This document shows, in pieces, positions 31,665-39,190 of a stretch of 40,699 nucleotides of DNA. The position numbers and the translations under genes are program-made. The notes below the pieces were generated by a model. The model made no database searches. It saw only the letters and a list, made by a program, of their open reading frames with translations, and was not told the DNA's origin. The stretch spans positions 1 to 40,699 of the forward strand of contig DATAXV010000055.1 of NCBI GenBank assembly GCA_036272915.1. The letters are read 5' to 3'. Position 1 is the first letter of the stretch. Every line of letters begins with the position of its first letter. This DNA is from DATAXV01 sp036272915. Its GTDB lineage: Bacteria; Chloroflexota; Dormibacteria; Dormibacterales; Dormibacteraceae.

Positions 31665-32051
31665 TCAGGTTGCGGAGGAGCTCGCCGACCGCCCGAACAG
31701 GATCATGTTGCCGTCGGGGTCGATATGGCACCCCTCGTACGTCTTGTAATCGGTGACCTGTGGCGGTCGCAAACGCTCCGCCCCGGCCGCCTTCCACTCC
31801 TCGTGGAGCGCGTCCGGATCGTCGACGTGTACCCAGATCCAGGTCGCCGTGCGCGCGGGATCGTGATCCCGCTTGAGCGCGAAGTGGAGTGCGATCTGGT
31901 CCCGCTCGGCGATCAGGAAGCCGTCGCCGAATCGGTGGACGTCGAAGCCGAGGCACCGGTAGTGGCCGGCCGTCCGGTCCATGTCGGCGCTGGGCATGCC
32001 CGGGGCGACGCTCTGGCAGTGTCCTCGACGCTGCTCCTGTTCCGCGGTCAT
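31665..32051 (-). CDS. VOC (glyoxalase/bleomycin-resistance) family protein
   Basis: A 128-residue protein. Two ATGs (32057 and 32051) follow AAGGAG; the second gives 6 bases of spacing and is chosen. The single VOC domain shows SADMDRTAGHYRCLGFDVHR, IALHFALKR, TWIWVHVDDPDALHEEW and CHIDPDGNMILFG, matching a glyoxalase fold with His and Glu/Asp metal ligands only partly kept. Many such proteins sequester antibiotics or act as lyases; no assignment is possible here. An elaborate palindrome lies 70-112 bases upstream, suggesting regulated expression. Confidence 0.75.
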   Translation of the reverse strand: MTAEQEQRRGHCQSVAPGMPSADMDRTAGHYRCLGFDVHRFGDGFLIAERDQIALHFALKRDHDPARTATWIWVHVDDPDALHEEWKAAGAERLRPPQVTDYKTYEGCHIDPDGNMILFGRSASSSAT

Positions 32052-32120
32052 CGTCATCTCCTTCCTACCGCCTGCTGGGTGGAGCCGGGGCCACACCGAA
32101 TCGGACGCCATCGAGGATAT

Positions 32121-32163
32121 CGACAACGTTCTTGATAGTCAACTATCCGTACGAACGTTGTCG
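32121..32163. promoter_or_regulatory. Nested palindrome, candidate operator
   Basis: Two nested perfect inverted repeats. The outer arms are CGACAACGTTC (32121-32131) and GAACGTTGTCG (32153-32163), 11 bp each. The inner one is GATAGT-CA-ACTATC (32134-32147). The site is AT-rich against a GC-rich background and lies upstream of the VOC gene (minus strand) and before the ankyrin remnant (plus strand). It resembles a double operator for a dimeric regulator such as MarR, TetR or PadR family; no regulator gene is adjacent. Confidence 0.6.
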
Positions 32164-32274
32164 GGGCAGGCCTCGGAAGGGCTCGGCATCACCGGTCACG
32201 GCGGCTTCCAACCTCTCCCTGAACCCCATACTGGGCGGGGGAGACCCCCACTTCTTCCTGGAGGCTGCGGCGGA

Positions 32275-32660
32275 ATGAACAGAGGCCCCGACGTGGAGCT
32301 GATCGACGCGGCCGGGCGGGGCGAGGAGGCAGCGGTCCGGCGGCTGCTGGCCGAGGTGGCCCACGACCGGACGCGCGCGACGGGAACGGCGCCACCGCGC
32401 TGATCGCGACAGCGTGGCCCGGTCACCTGGGGGGCGAGGGCGCTCATCGATGCCGGCGCCGATGTCAATCACATGGCTCGCACGCAGCAGAGCGCGTACC
32501 TGATCGCCAGCTCGACCTGTTGCGGCTGACCCTGTCGTCGGGCGCCGACGTCCACGGCAGGGACAGCTACAACGGCACCGGGCTGATCCGCGCCGCCGAC
32601 CGCGGTCACGCTGGCATCATGACGCAGTTCCTCGAAACCGACATCGGATTAACGTTCTCC
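32275..32660 (+). pseudogene. Degraded ankyrin-repeat protein gene
   Basis: From ATG 32275: PDVELIDAAGRGEEAAVRRLLAE, an ankyrin-type repeat. Then homology moves between frames: GNGATALIATAWPGHLG, next ARALIDAGADVNHMARTQQS, then DLLRLTLSSGADVHGRDSYN and GLIRAADRGHAGIM. At least three indels are needed to join them. Ankyrin repeats mediate protein binding. Adjacent degraded sequence continues to the 2H phosphoesterase, whose -10 box lies inside the remnant's end. Confidence 0.7.
32650..32655 (+). promoter_or_regulatory. TAnnnT -10 box, 7 bases before start (leaderless type)
   Basis: TAACGT ends 7 bases before ATG 32663 of the 2H phosphoesterase. No ribosome binding site is visible. Confidence 0.45.
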
Positions 32661-32662
32661 CC

Positions 32663-33190
32663 ATGACGAGCCCCGGCCCCCAGAGCGGCCTAATTGTTGA
32701 GATCCCCGAGGCTGAACCCGCTGTGGCACGACACCGGGAACGCCTCGACGCCAGCGCACCGCTCGGCATCCCGGCCCACATCACAGTGCTCTTTCCGTTC
32801 ATGCCGCCCGAGACGATCGGCCCGGCAGCGCTCGCTGAACTTGAGCACCTGTACGCGGCCGTCAGCCGATTCCGCTTCCGGCTCGATCACACCGACTGGT
32901 TCGGCGAGCAAGTGCTATGGCTCGGTCCACACGACCCTGGCCCCTTCCGTGCGCTGACCAAGCACGCCTGCGAGGCCTTCCCCGCATTCCCCCCGTACGA
33001 GGGCCAGTTCGACGACGTGGTCCCCCACCTAACCATTGGCCACGGGCATCCCGTGAAGGATCTGCGCGCAGCCGAGGAGTCCGCCCGGGCGCACCTGCCC
33101 ATCGACGGGCAGGCTGTCGCAGTCACCCTAATAACTCAGCGATCCGCCGGAGGGCAGTGGACCAAGGCCGCCACCTTCACCCTGGCATGA
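32663..33190 (+). CDS. 2'-5' RNA ligase / 2H phosphoesterase family protein
   Basis: A 175-residue protein with both 2H motifs: PAHITVLFPF at about residues 38-47 and PHLTIGHG near 126-133, each with the conserved H-x-(S/T)-x core. Members open or form 2',5'-linked or cyclic phosphodiesters of RNA or small nucleotides. The fold (two similar lobes) fits the size. It is an isolated gene in a decayed stretch, with codon use somewhat less GC-biased than its neighbours, hinting at a more recent acquisition. Its biological substrate is unknown. Confidence 0.8.
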   Translation: MTSPGPQSGLIVEIPEAEPAVARHRERLDASAPLGIPAHITVLFPFMPPETIGPAALAELEHLYAAVSRFRFRLDHTDWFGEQVLWLGPHDPGPFRALTKHACEAFPAFPPYEGQFDDVVPHLTIGHGHPVKDLRAAEESARAHLPIDGQAVAVTLITQRSAGGQWTKAATFTLA

Positions 33191-33645
33191 CAAATTCGCC
33201 AGGCGACCAGGCTGGATCGTGTCGAGCATCTCGGGCCCTCACTGCACGGACTCGGCGACCCTGAGCAGGTCGCTTTGGGAGAGATCGAGCGCAGCGGCAG
33301 TGACATCGAAGGGTGATGCCGTCCGCCTGCAACGACAGCTCGGAGACGTCGGCGTTCGGGTTCCAAACCGCGGAGCCCTGCGGGCGGCTGGCAGACGGAC
33401 AACCTGTGGTTTGGCGGGGATGGGCACCGGGCTGGAAACGGCCCGGAGGAAGCGCGTCAGCCTGTCGGGGCCATCAGACCAGCCGCCTACTCTGCCAACG
33501 CGTCATCCTGCCCATCCTGGTCATGGCCGTCTAGTTCGAGACTGCACAGTATTGATGTTCGAGAGCTACCTGGCTTCTGACCGGGCGCCGAGGCCTGGCA
33601 CATCAGGTCGGCGCCACGCTCGACGAAGTCCCTCCCACCCGCCGG
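33191..33645. other. Gene-poor stretch with degenerate coding remnant
   Basis: This 455-base region has no intact gene. On the minus strand, around 33410-33238, two frames contain protein-like strings (WNPNADVSELSLQADGI, then FDVTAAALDLSQSDLLRVAESVQ) that would join through one indel, suggesting the eroded C-terminus of an unrecognised gene. The remainder shows no domain, RNA or repeat that I can support. Confidence 0.4.
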
Positions 33646-34335
33646 TCACGCGGGCGAAGACGTCGACCGCGGCCCAGGGCGATCACCCGCCCGAGTGGTC
33701 AGGCCCAGCAGCTTGGCGGTCCTCTCCGTGAGCGCCTCCACACCAAGTTCGCCGTCTACGTGGACGACGGGGAGACCGAGCGCTGCAGCCTCCTCAGCCA
33801 CCTGGTCGGTGAAGAGGCGGTCGCGATCGAGCAGGTTGGCGAGCGCCCGCGGCGGGTCGCCGGTTCGCCCGGGGATCTCCCAGGTGAAGCCGCGTCGATC
33901 GAACGCGGAGATGCGGAAGTCGGGGGTGGGGAGGAGCCAGACGGCGCGGGGTTGCCGGCCGACCAGGGGGGCCACGAGGCGCGGTAGCAGCCGGAAGCCC
34001 TCGACGAGGACCGGCGGATCGAGCGGCAGCCGGAGAAGGTCGTCGACGATCATCTCGAAGGCCTCGCCGCGGAACCAGGGGAAGGTCCGCTCCATCACCT
34101 CGGGCGGCCGGGTCACCCATCGCTGGTCCATGTCCATGGCCATGAAGGAGTGGAGGAGCGGGTGCCTCGTCGGGTCGCTGCGCCGACCGTGCTCGGAGAT
34201 CGTCGCGTCACAGCTGTAGACGCGCAGGCCGTGCGTGTCCGCCAGTCGGCGGGCGACCGTCGACTTGCCGGCGCCGCTGCCGCCGCCGATCCAGCGCACG
34301 TGCGCGAGCCGGGCGTCGCCCGTGGAGGAGGGCAT
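33646..34335 (-). CDS. P-loop kinase-like protein
   Basis: A 229-residue protein from ATG 34335 (a further in-frame start at 34362 exists). The Walker A motif HVRWIGGGSGAGKSTVARRLA is at the N-terminus, followed by DATISEH and, about residue 100, PPVLVEGFRLLPRLV as a Walker B-like strand. The layout resembles small-molecule or nucleoside kinases of the AAA_33/cytidylate-kinase-like group. The substrate is not identifiable. TACCGT lies 7 bases before the start. The C-terminal 15 residues are Arg/Pro-rich and variable. Confidence 0.6.
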   Translation of the reverse strand: MPSSTGDARLAHVRWIGGGSGAGKSTVARRLADTHGLRVYSCDATISEHGRRSDPTRHPLLHSFMAMDMDQRWVTRPPEVMERTFPWFRGEAFEMIVDDLLRLPLDPPVLVEGFRLLPRLVAPLVGRQPRAVWLLPTPDFRISAFDRRGFTWEIPGRTGDPPRALANLLDRDRLFTDQVAEEAAALGLPVVHVDGELGVEALTERTAKLLGLTTRAGDRPGPRSTSSPA

Positions 34336-34342
34336 TCCGCCA

Positions 34343-34348
34343 ACGGTA
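34343..34348 (-). promoter_or_regulatory. TAnnnT -10 box, 7 bases before start (leaderless type)
   Basis: TACCGT on the minus strand, 7 bases before ATG 34335; no ribosome binding site is visible. Confidence 0.45.
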
Positions 34349-34361
34349 GTGAACCGCGGCA

Positions 34362-34379
34362 CCGGGGTGGAAGCCCCGG
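34362..34379 (-). terminator. Hairpin between Ldh_2 and kinase-like genes
   Basis: CCGGGG (34362-34367), loop TGGAAG, CCCCGG (34374-34379), between the stop of the Ldh_2 gene and the promoter of the next gene. The 6-bp stem lacks a T run, so termination is tentative. Confidence 0.3.
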
Positions 34380-34394
34380 CGCCGCGGAGCCGTC

Positions 34395-35486
34395 TCAGTC
34401 CTCGGACTGGATCGGCCGGATCAGCTCCTGTTCGACCTCGAGCCGGGCGGCCGCCGTGCGCAGACCCTCCAGCGTCTCGTCGTTGAGCGGGATCCCGTCG
34501 CGGAGGTAGGCGAGCTCGGTGTCCCGCTCCGGCTCGCCCGGACTGTAGATCGGCCCGGCGCCGGTGGCCCGGCGCGAGCCGCGGAGCTGCTGGAGGACGC
34601 CGTCGACGCGGCCGTTCATCTCGGCCAGGTCGCCGAAGGCGGCGCCGTTGATCGCGACGACGAACTGGCCGTCATGCCCGGGGGTGGCCCCACCGCCCCT
34701 GGGGTCGGCCAGCTCGGTGCCGTAGTCGGCCCCCGAGAGCAGCGTCGAGAGAAGGCCCATGGCCACGGCCAGGCCCACGCCCTTGTAGCCGCCGACGGGT
34801 TGCATCAGCACCACCTTGGCGGGGTCGGTGGTCGGCCGGCCCTCGGCGTCGAAGCCCCAGTCGGCGGGGATGGGGAGGCCCTTCTGCTTGTAGACCTGCA
34901 CCTTGCCCTGGGCGGCCATCGCGAACGAGGTGTCGATGATGAACGGCGGCTCGTCGGCGGTGGGGATGCCGATCGAGAGCGGGTTGATGCCGATGAGGCG
35001 GTCGAGCCCGCCCCAGGGAGCCATGATCGGCATGGCGTTGGTGGTGGCGATCCCGATCATCTCCTGGTCCACCGCCATCCGCGCGTAGTAGGCCATCGCC
35101 CCGCAGTGGTTGCTGCCACCGACCGCGGCCACGCCGACGGCGCCACCGCGGGCGCGGTCGATGGCGGTGCGCATGGCGAAGGCGGTGGCGACCTGGCCCA
35201 TGGCGTTGCCGCCGTCGACGGTGAAGGCGGCGCCGTGGTCCTTGGTGATGTGCGGGCGTCCCTTGGGGTCGATGCCGCCGGGCTCGGTCAGCCGCTGCAC
35301 GTATCCCGGCACGCGGTAGGTGCCGTGGGAGTGGACGCCCTGGAGGTCGGCGGTGACCAGGGTGTCGGCGATCAGGGCCGCATCATCGTCGGACTCGCCA
35401 CAGCGGCGGAAGATCTCCGTGACCAGGTCGGCGAGGGCGTCCCTGTTGACGCGCTGCTCCCGCTCCGTACCGGGATACAGTGACAT
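34395..35486 (-). CDS. Malate/L-lactate dehydrogenase (Ldh_2) family oxidoreductase
   Basis: A 363-residue NAD(P)-dependent enzyme with an excellent ribosome binding site (AAAGGAGGTG) upstream of ATG 35486. The catalytic-His motif VTADLQGVHSHGTYRVPGY is typical, followed by DGGNAMGQVA, VGGSNHCGAMAYY, and the INPLSIGIPTADEPPFIIDTS substrate-binding segment; GGYKGVGLAV lies near the C-terminal third. Members include ureidoglycolate, sulfolactate and delta1-piperidine-2-carboxylate reductases as well as malate dehydrogenases, so the exact substrate is undetermined. Confidence 0.88.
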   Translation of the reverse strand: MSLYPGTEREQRVNRDALADLVTEIFRRCGESDDDAALIADTLVTADLQGVHSHGTYRVPGYVQRLTEPGGIDPKGRPHITKDHGAAFTVDGGNAMGQVATAFAMRTAIDRARGGAVGVAAVGGSNHCGAMAYYARMAVDQEMIGIATTNAMPIMAPWGGLDRLIGINPLSIGIPTADEPPFIIDTSFAMAAQGKVQVYKQKGLPIPADWGFDAEGRPTTDPAKVVLMQPVGGYKGVGLAVAMGLLSTLLSGADYGTELADPRGGGATPGHDGQFVVAINGAAFGDLAEMNGRVDGVLQQLRGSRRATGAGPIYSPGEPERDTELAYLRDGIPLNDETLEGLRTAAARLEVEQELIRPIQSED

Positions 35487-35610
35487 CCGGCACCTCCTTT
35501 CTCACTCGGCTGGCGCGTCGACGGCGACGCCGGAGGCGGCCTGTCCCTCGGTAGCGGCGCCCCTCGACTCATTGTAGGTACGGCGCCCGAACCCCTTTCA
35601 CGCCGCCCGC

Positions 35611-35616
35611 TAACCT
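35611..35616 (+). promoter_or_regulatory. TAnnnT -10 box, 6 bases before start (leaderless type)
   Basis: TAACCT ends 6 bases before GTG 35623; no ribosome binding site lies between. Confidence 0.45.
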
Positions 35617-35622
35617 CTTCTG

Positions 35623-36228
35623 GTGCCGAGATTCGACCCGCAGCCGCCCCTCGGGGAGGGGGTCTCGCTGGTCGACCTCCGGGCATGGGGTGAGGCGCCG
35701 CTCCTGCTCAACCTCTTCCTCTGGGCGGTGGTCGGCCTGCTCGCGCTGGGGGGCGTCCAGCCCACCGACGGCGGGTGGCCGGTGGTCCTTCCCTTCTTCG
35801 GTGGGATCAGCCTGCTCTGGATCCTGCTCTGGGTGTTCGGGGTGCCCAACCGCGTCGTCGTCGCTCCCCGATGGCTGGCGCGCCGCCTCTTCTGGCGCTG
35901 GCAGGTCATCCGTGCCGACCACGTCGCCGGGCTCTCGGTCCGGACGCGGAGCGGCGGTCCGCCGGCGATCGTGGTCAGGGACGGTGACGGGCGCACCATC
36001 GCCATCTCGCCGAGGATGGCGAGGCGGCCGGATCAGCGCGACGCCGTCCGCGCCTTCCTCCGCGAGGCCTCTCCACGGAGTGCCGGCGGCGACCAGCCGG
36101 TACCGGCACGACCGGAGGCCGCCCGGCGCCGGCGCGCCTGGCGCCAGGTCTGGCGTGTCGTGGTCGCCGTCGCCGTCCTCCTCAACGTCGCCGTCGGCGT
36201 CCTCCGGCTGATCGTTGCGTTCCACTGA
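35623..36228 (+). CDS. Uncharacterised membrane protein
   Basis: A 201-residue protein starting at GTG 35623. Hydrophobic segments lie at about residues 26-46 (LLLNLFLWAVVGLLALGG), 52-74 (WPVVLPFFGGISLLWILLWVF) and 175-197 (WRVVVAVAVLLNVAVGVL). Between the second and third lies a soluble domain of roughly 90 residues with alternating strands (VRTRSGGPPAIVVRDGDGRT), similar in layout to bacterial PH-like domains. Arg/Ala-rich residues precede the last helix. I do not recognise the family. Confidence 0.55.
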   Translation: MPRFDPQPPLGEGVSLVDLRAWGEAPLLLNLFLWAVVGLLALGGVQPTDGGWPVVLPFFGGISLLWILLWVFGVPNRVVVAPRWLARRLFWRWQVIRADHVAGLSVRTRSGGPPAIVVRDGDGRTIAISPRMARRPDQRDAVRAFLREASPRSAGGDQPVPARPEAARRRRAWRQVWRVVVAVAVLLNVAVGVLRLIVAFH

Positions 36229-36253
36229 CTCGCGGCGACACGTGGGCGCACAG

Positions 36254-36259
36254 TAATCT
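36254..36259 (+). promoter_or_regulatory. TAnnnT -10 box, 9 bases before start (leaderless type)
   Basis: TAATCT ends 9 bases before ATG 36269, followed by GTAATCAG; no ribosome binding site lies between. Confidence 0.5.
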
Positions 36260-36268
36260 TGTAATCAG

Positions 36269-36775
36269 ATGACGGAGCAGGAAGTCACCAGCTGGTTCGC
36301 CGGCCGTGTCCCCAGCGACTGGTTCAGCGAGCCCCCGACGATCGAGGACGACCAGGAGGAGGTCTGGGTGGTGGGTCCGGTGCCGGAGCCGGAGATCGCC
36401 GCCGACGCCGGACCCGAGGCGCGGGCGGCGGCGCGCGCGGCGAGGGCTCAGCGCTTCCGCGAGGAGACCCGCGAGCAGCGGATGCGGATCGCGCGCGAGG
36501 CCGAGCATCGCTTCGGCCGGCGCGTCGCCTGGGGGGTGGTGATCGGCGAGGAGCGGCACATGTTCACCCATCGGTCGACTCCGGTCATGACCCGGCTTCA
36601 CCTGCCCGAGCGGCGCGTGCTCGACACGCTGGTCGACGCCGGCGTCGCCCGCAGCCGCAGCGAGGCGCTGGCCTGGTGCGTCCGGCTGGTCGGCCGGCAC
36701 CAGGCCGACTGGATCGAGGAGCTGCGGGTGGCGATGGGCGAGGTCGAGGCGGTCCGACGCCGCGGTCCGGCCTGA
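36269..36775 (+). CDS. Uncharacterised protein, possible ribbon-helix-helix domain
   Basis: A 168-residue protein from ATG 36269. The N-terminus has SWFAGRVPSDWFSEPPTIE, then an acidic linker and a basic helix-rich segment. The last 60 residues include MTRLHLPERRVLDTLVDAGV, ARSRSEALAWCVRLVGRH and QADWIEELR, where a short strand followed by two helices with SRSEALAW resembles a ribbon-helix-helix DNA-binding fold. Similar uncharacterised proteins occur in actinobacteria. A transcriptional role is inferred only from this pattern. It converges on the MDMPI gene. Confidence 0.5.
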   Translation: MTEQEVTSWFAGRVPSDWFSEPPTIEDDQEEVWVVGPVPEPEIAADAGPEARAAARAARAQRFREETREQRMRIAREAEHRFGRRVAWGVVIGEERHMFTHRSTPVMTRLHLPERRVLDTLVDAGVARSRSEALAWCVRLVGRHQADWIEELRVAMGEVEAVRRRGPA

Positions 36776-36790
36776 CCCCGCTCCGTCCGA

Positions 36791-37558
36791 TCAGATCCTG
36801 ACGGCGGCCGCCCAGGCGTCGATGACGGCAGCGTCGCCGCTGATATCGACCATCCCCGGAGCCCTCCGGTTCCAGAGCATCAGGTCCAAGGCCCCGGCCG
36901 GTCCGGATATGGTGCAGTCGGCGGCGCCAACGCCGCGCGACGTCCGGGCCCCGTCGGGACCGAGGCTGGCCAGCCAGCGGGCGTCGGCGTCGTCGGGCTG
37001 GACCAGCAGGGTTGCCGCTCGCTCGAAGTGCGGCCCCGTGGCCGGGTCGACGACCCAGGCGGTCAGCAGCTCGTCGATGCCGTCCGCCGCCAGCCGCGGC
37101 TCGATGACGATCGGCGCGCCCACCGCCAGTTCCACGTCGGCGCGGTGGATCAGGACCTCGTGGGCCATGCGGCGGATCCAGAAGCCGCGCGGCGTCGGTG
37201 CCGGCAGGAAGGACCAGACCTCGAGGTCGAGGGGCGCGGCGTGGAGCGTGTCGACGAGCCGGGCCAGACCCTCGCGGAACCAGGGAAGGACCTCGGGCCC
37301 CTTCGGCGAGGCGCCGACCCGCCGCCTCCGCTCCTCGCTGCCGACGGGGGTGGTGCGGCCGTCCGCGATCATGATCGTCGCCCACCGCTGGATCCTCCCC
37401 AGGTGGCCGACGAGACCGGCGATGTCGAAGCCCGGGCAGGTCGGGACCGGTGTCGAGAGGCCTGACCGCTCGGCGAGGTCGGCGATCCTCCCGCCCTCGG
37501 ACCGTACCGCCTCGACATACTCGTCATCGGAGAGCCGCGTCGGCTCGTCGGCGCTCAT
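36791..37558 (-). CDS. Mycothiol-dependent maleylpyruvate isomerase-like protein (DinB/MDMPI)
   Basis: A 255-residue protein whose ATG (37558) overlaps the stop of a 40-residue gene (ATGA). The N-terminal four-helix bundle shows TCPGFDIAGLVGHLGRIQRWA and WIRRMAHEVLIHRADVELAV, supplying the three His metal ligands typical of the MDMPI_N fold. The C-terminal domain (about residues 165-250, TLLVQPDDADARW and ISGPAGALDLMLWNRR) is the MDMPI_C/SCP2-like part. Related actinobacterial enzymes use mycothiol; in this genome no mycothiol genes are seen in the window. The specific reaction is unknown. Confidence 0.78.
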   Translation of the reverse strand: MSADEPTRLSDDEYVEAVRSEGGRIADLAERSGLSTPVPTCPGFDIAGLVGHLGRIQRWATIMIADGRTTPVGSEERRRRVGASPKGPEVLPWFREGLARLVDTLHAAPLDLEVWSFLPAPTPRGFWIRRMAHEVLIHRADVELAVGAPIVIEPRLAADGIDELLTAWVVDPATGPHFERAATLLVQPDDADARWLASLGPDGARTSRGVGAADCTISGPAGALDLMLWNRRAPGMVDISGDAAVIDAWAAAVRI

Positions 37559-37677
37559 TCCCTGGGCACCGCCGGCCGGCGGCCGGCCGGGTCCCAGTCC
37601 TTCCCGAAGGACCGGCCGAGGAGGAATCCGCCGGCGACGAAGGCGATCACCTGGAGGACGATCACGAGTGCAGCCAT
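37555..37677 (-). CDS. 40-residue membrane peptide, overlapping the MDMPI gene
   Basis: ATG 37677 to the TGA whose complement is 37555-37557 encodes 40 residues: one hydrophobic helix (ALVIVLQVIAFVAGGFLLG, residues 3-21) followed by the polar tail RSFGKDWDPAGRRPAVPRE. Its stop shares four bases with the ATG of the MDMPI-like gene, the usual sign of translational coupling. TAGATT lies 9 bases before its start, giving a plausible leaderless promoter for both genes. It is too short for standard gene finders. No homologue is known to me, so conservation would be the decisive test. Confidence 0.55.
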   Translation of the reverse strand: MAALVIVLQVIAFVAGGFLLGRSFGKDWDPAGRRPAVPRE

Positions 37678-37686
37678 CTCGCCATC

Positions 37687-37692
37687 AATCTA
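37687..37692 (-). promoter_or_regulatory. TAnnnT -10 box, 9 bases before start (leaderless type)
   Basis: TAGATT on the minus strand, 9 bases before ATG 37677. A -35-like TCGACC (37716-37711) lies 18 bases upstream. Confidence 0.5.
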
Positions 37693-37780
37693 AACCACCC
37701 ACCGGCGGCGGGTCGATGAGGCCGGCGCATGGCCCCCGGTGTACGCTCGGCTTCGATCCGGATTGCGCAGGAGGAGCCAC

Positions 37781-39142
37781 ATGGATGATCGTCTCCAGGC
37801 CGTCGACGCCTACATCGAGAGCCATCTGCCCGGCTGGATGGAGGAGCTGACCCGCCTCTGCGCGGTGCCCAGCGTCTCCGCGCGCCACGAGGGCATACCC
37901 GAGTGCGCCGCGCTCTGCGCCGAGCTGATCGGCCGCCGCGGGTTCGACGTCCGAGTGCATCAGACCGGAGGTCACCCGGTGGTGCTCGGCCACGCCCCCG
38001 GTCGGTCGGAGCGGACGATGCTCCTCTACAACCACTACGACGTGCAGCCGCCGGAGCCGCTGGAGCTCTGGGAGAGCCCGCCCTTCGAGGCCCAGATCAG
38101 GGACGGCGCCATCTACGCCAGGGGCTCGAAGGACGACAAGGGCGAGCTGGTCGCCCGGCTGGCGGCGCTGGACGCGCTCCGCACCGTCGACGACGGCTAT
38201 CCCTGCGGTCTGACCTGGCTGGTGGAGGGTGAGGAGGAGGTCTCCAGCGTCCACCTGCCCGACTTCGTCGAGCGGCATCGCGACCAGCTTCGGGTGCAGG
38301 GTGCGATCTGGGAGGAGGGTGGCGTCGACGCCGACGGCGCCTTCTCCCTGGCGCTGGGCGTCCGAGGCCTTCTCTACATCGAACTCCATGTTGAGGCCTC
38401 GGCCCGCGACGGACACAGCGGGATGGCCAATCTCATCCCCAACGCCGCCTGGCGCCTGGTCTGGGCCCTGTCCACGCTCAAGGGGCCCGACGAGCGGATC
38501 CGGATCCCCGGCTTCTACGACGGCGTCACCGGGCCGACGCCGCGTCAGCGGGAGCTGATCGGGGGTCAGGACACGAGTGAAGACGAGGAGGCACTGCGCC
38601 GTGCCTTCGGGCTGACCCGGCTGCTCGGCGGCCGCACCGGCGCCGAGGCGGTCGGCGGCGCCGCCTTCGATCCGACCTGCAACATCGCCGGGATCGGCTC
38701 CGGCTACCAGGGGGAGGGGTCGAAGACGGTCATCCCGGCCCGGGCCTCGGCCAAGCTCGACTTCCGCCTCGTCCCCGGGCAGGACCCGCGCGACATCACC
38801 CAGAAGCTCCGTGCGCACCTCGACGCCGAGGGCTTCGAGGACGTCCGGATCGAGGTTCTGGGCGGCGAGCGGGCGGGCGTCGTCGACCCCGACGACCCGC
38901 TGGTCGCGGCGACCCTGGAGACGTCGAAGGAGGTCTACGGCAAGACGCCGCGCACCTCGCCCCTGATCGGCGGAACCACGCCGATCTTCCTCTTCACCGA
39001 GGAGGGCGTGCCGGTGGTGTCGCCCGGCGTCGGCTACGGCGGCAACCAGGCGCACAGCCCCAACGAGCACATGCGCCTGGAGGACTTCCGGCGGGCGGCG
39101 CGGCACATCGCTCGGGTGCTGCTCCGCTTCGGGGAGCTCTGA
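37781..39142 (+). CDS. M20 family metallopeptidase (dipeptidase/deacylase)
   Basis: A 453-residue enzyme from ATG 37781, with GGAGGAG at 37770-37776. Zinc and catalytic residues are visible: LLYNHYDVQPP (first His-x-Asp), RGSKDDKGEL (bridging Asp), the Glu pair in WLVEGEEEVSS, and the C-terminal HSPNEHMRL His. The central dimerisation lid includes SARDGHSGM. Such M20 enzymes cleave dipeptides or N-acyl amino acids; the nearest type is the PM20D/CNDP-like dipeptidase. It is followed after 24 bases by a strong hairpin. It has no signal peptide, so it is cytoplasmic. Confidence 0.9.
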   Translation: MDDRLQAVDAYIESHLPGWMEELTRLCAVPSVSARHEGIPECAALCAELIGRRGFDVRVHQTGGHPVVLGHAPGRSERTMLLYNHYDVQPPEPLELWESPPFEAQIRDGAIYARGSKDDKGELVARLAALDALRTVDDGYPCGLTWLVEGEEEVSSVHLPDFVERHRDQLRVQGAIWEEGGVDADGAFSLALGVRGLLYIELHVEASARDGHSGMANLIPNAAWRLVWALSTLKGPDERIRIPGFYDGVTGPTPRQRELIGGQDTSEDEEALRRAFGLTRLLGGRTGAEAVGGAAFDPTCNIAGIGSGYQGEGSKTVIPARASAKLDFRLVPGQDPRDITQKLRAHLDAEGFEDVRIEVLGGERAGVVDPDDPLVAATLETSKEVYGKTPRTSPLIGGTTPIFLFTEEGVPVVSPGVGYGGNQAHSPNEHMRLEDFRRAARHIARVLLRFGEL

Positions 39143-39166
39143 ATCGTGGGATCCCCGAAGAAGAGA

Positions 39167-39190
39167 GAGGCCCGCCGTGAGGCGGGCCTC
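39167..39190. terminator. Strong GC hairpin after M20 peptidase gene
   Basis: GAGGCCCGCC (39167-39176), loop GTGA, GGCGGGCCTC (39181-39190): a perfect 10-bp stem with a tetraloop. No T run follows on the + strand; on the - strand the sequence after it is TCTC-rich. It most likely terminates the peptidase transcript. Confidence 0.6.
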
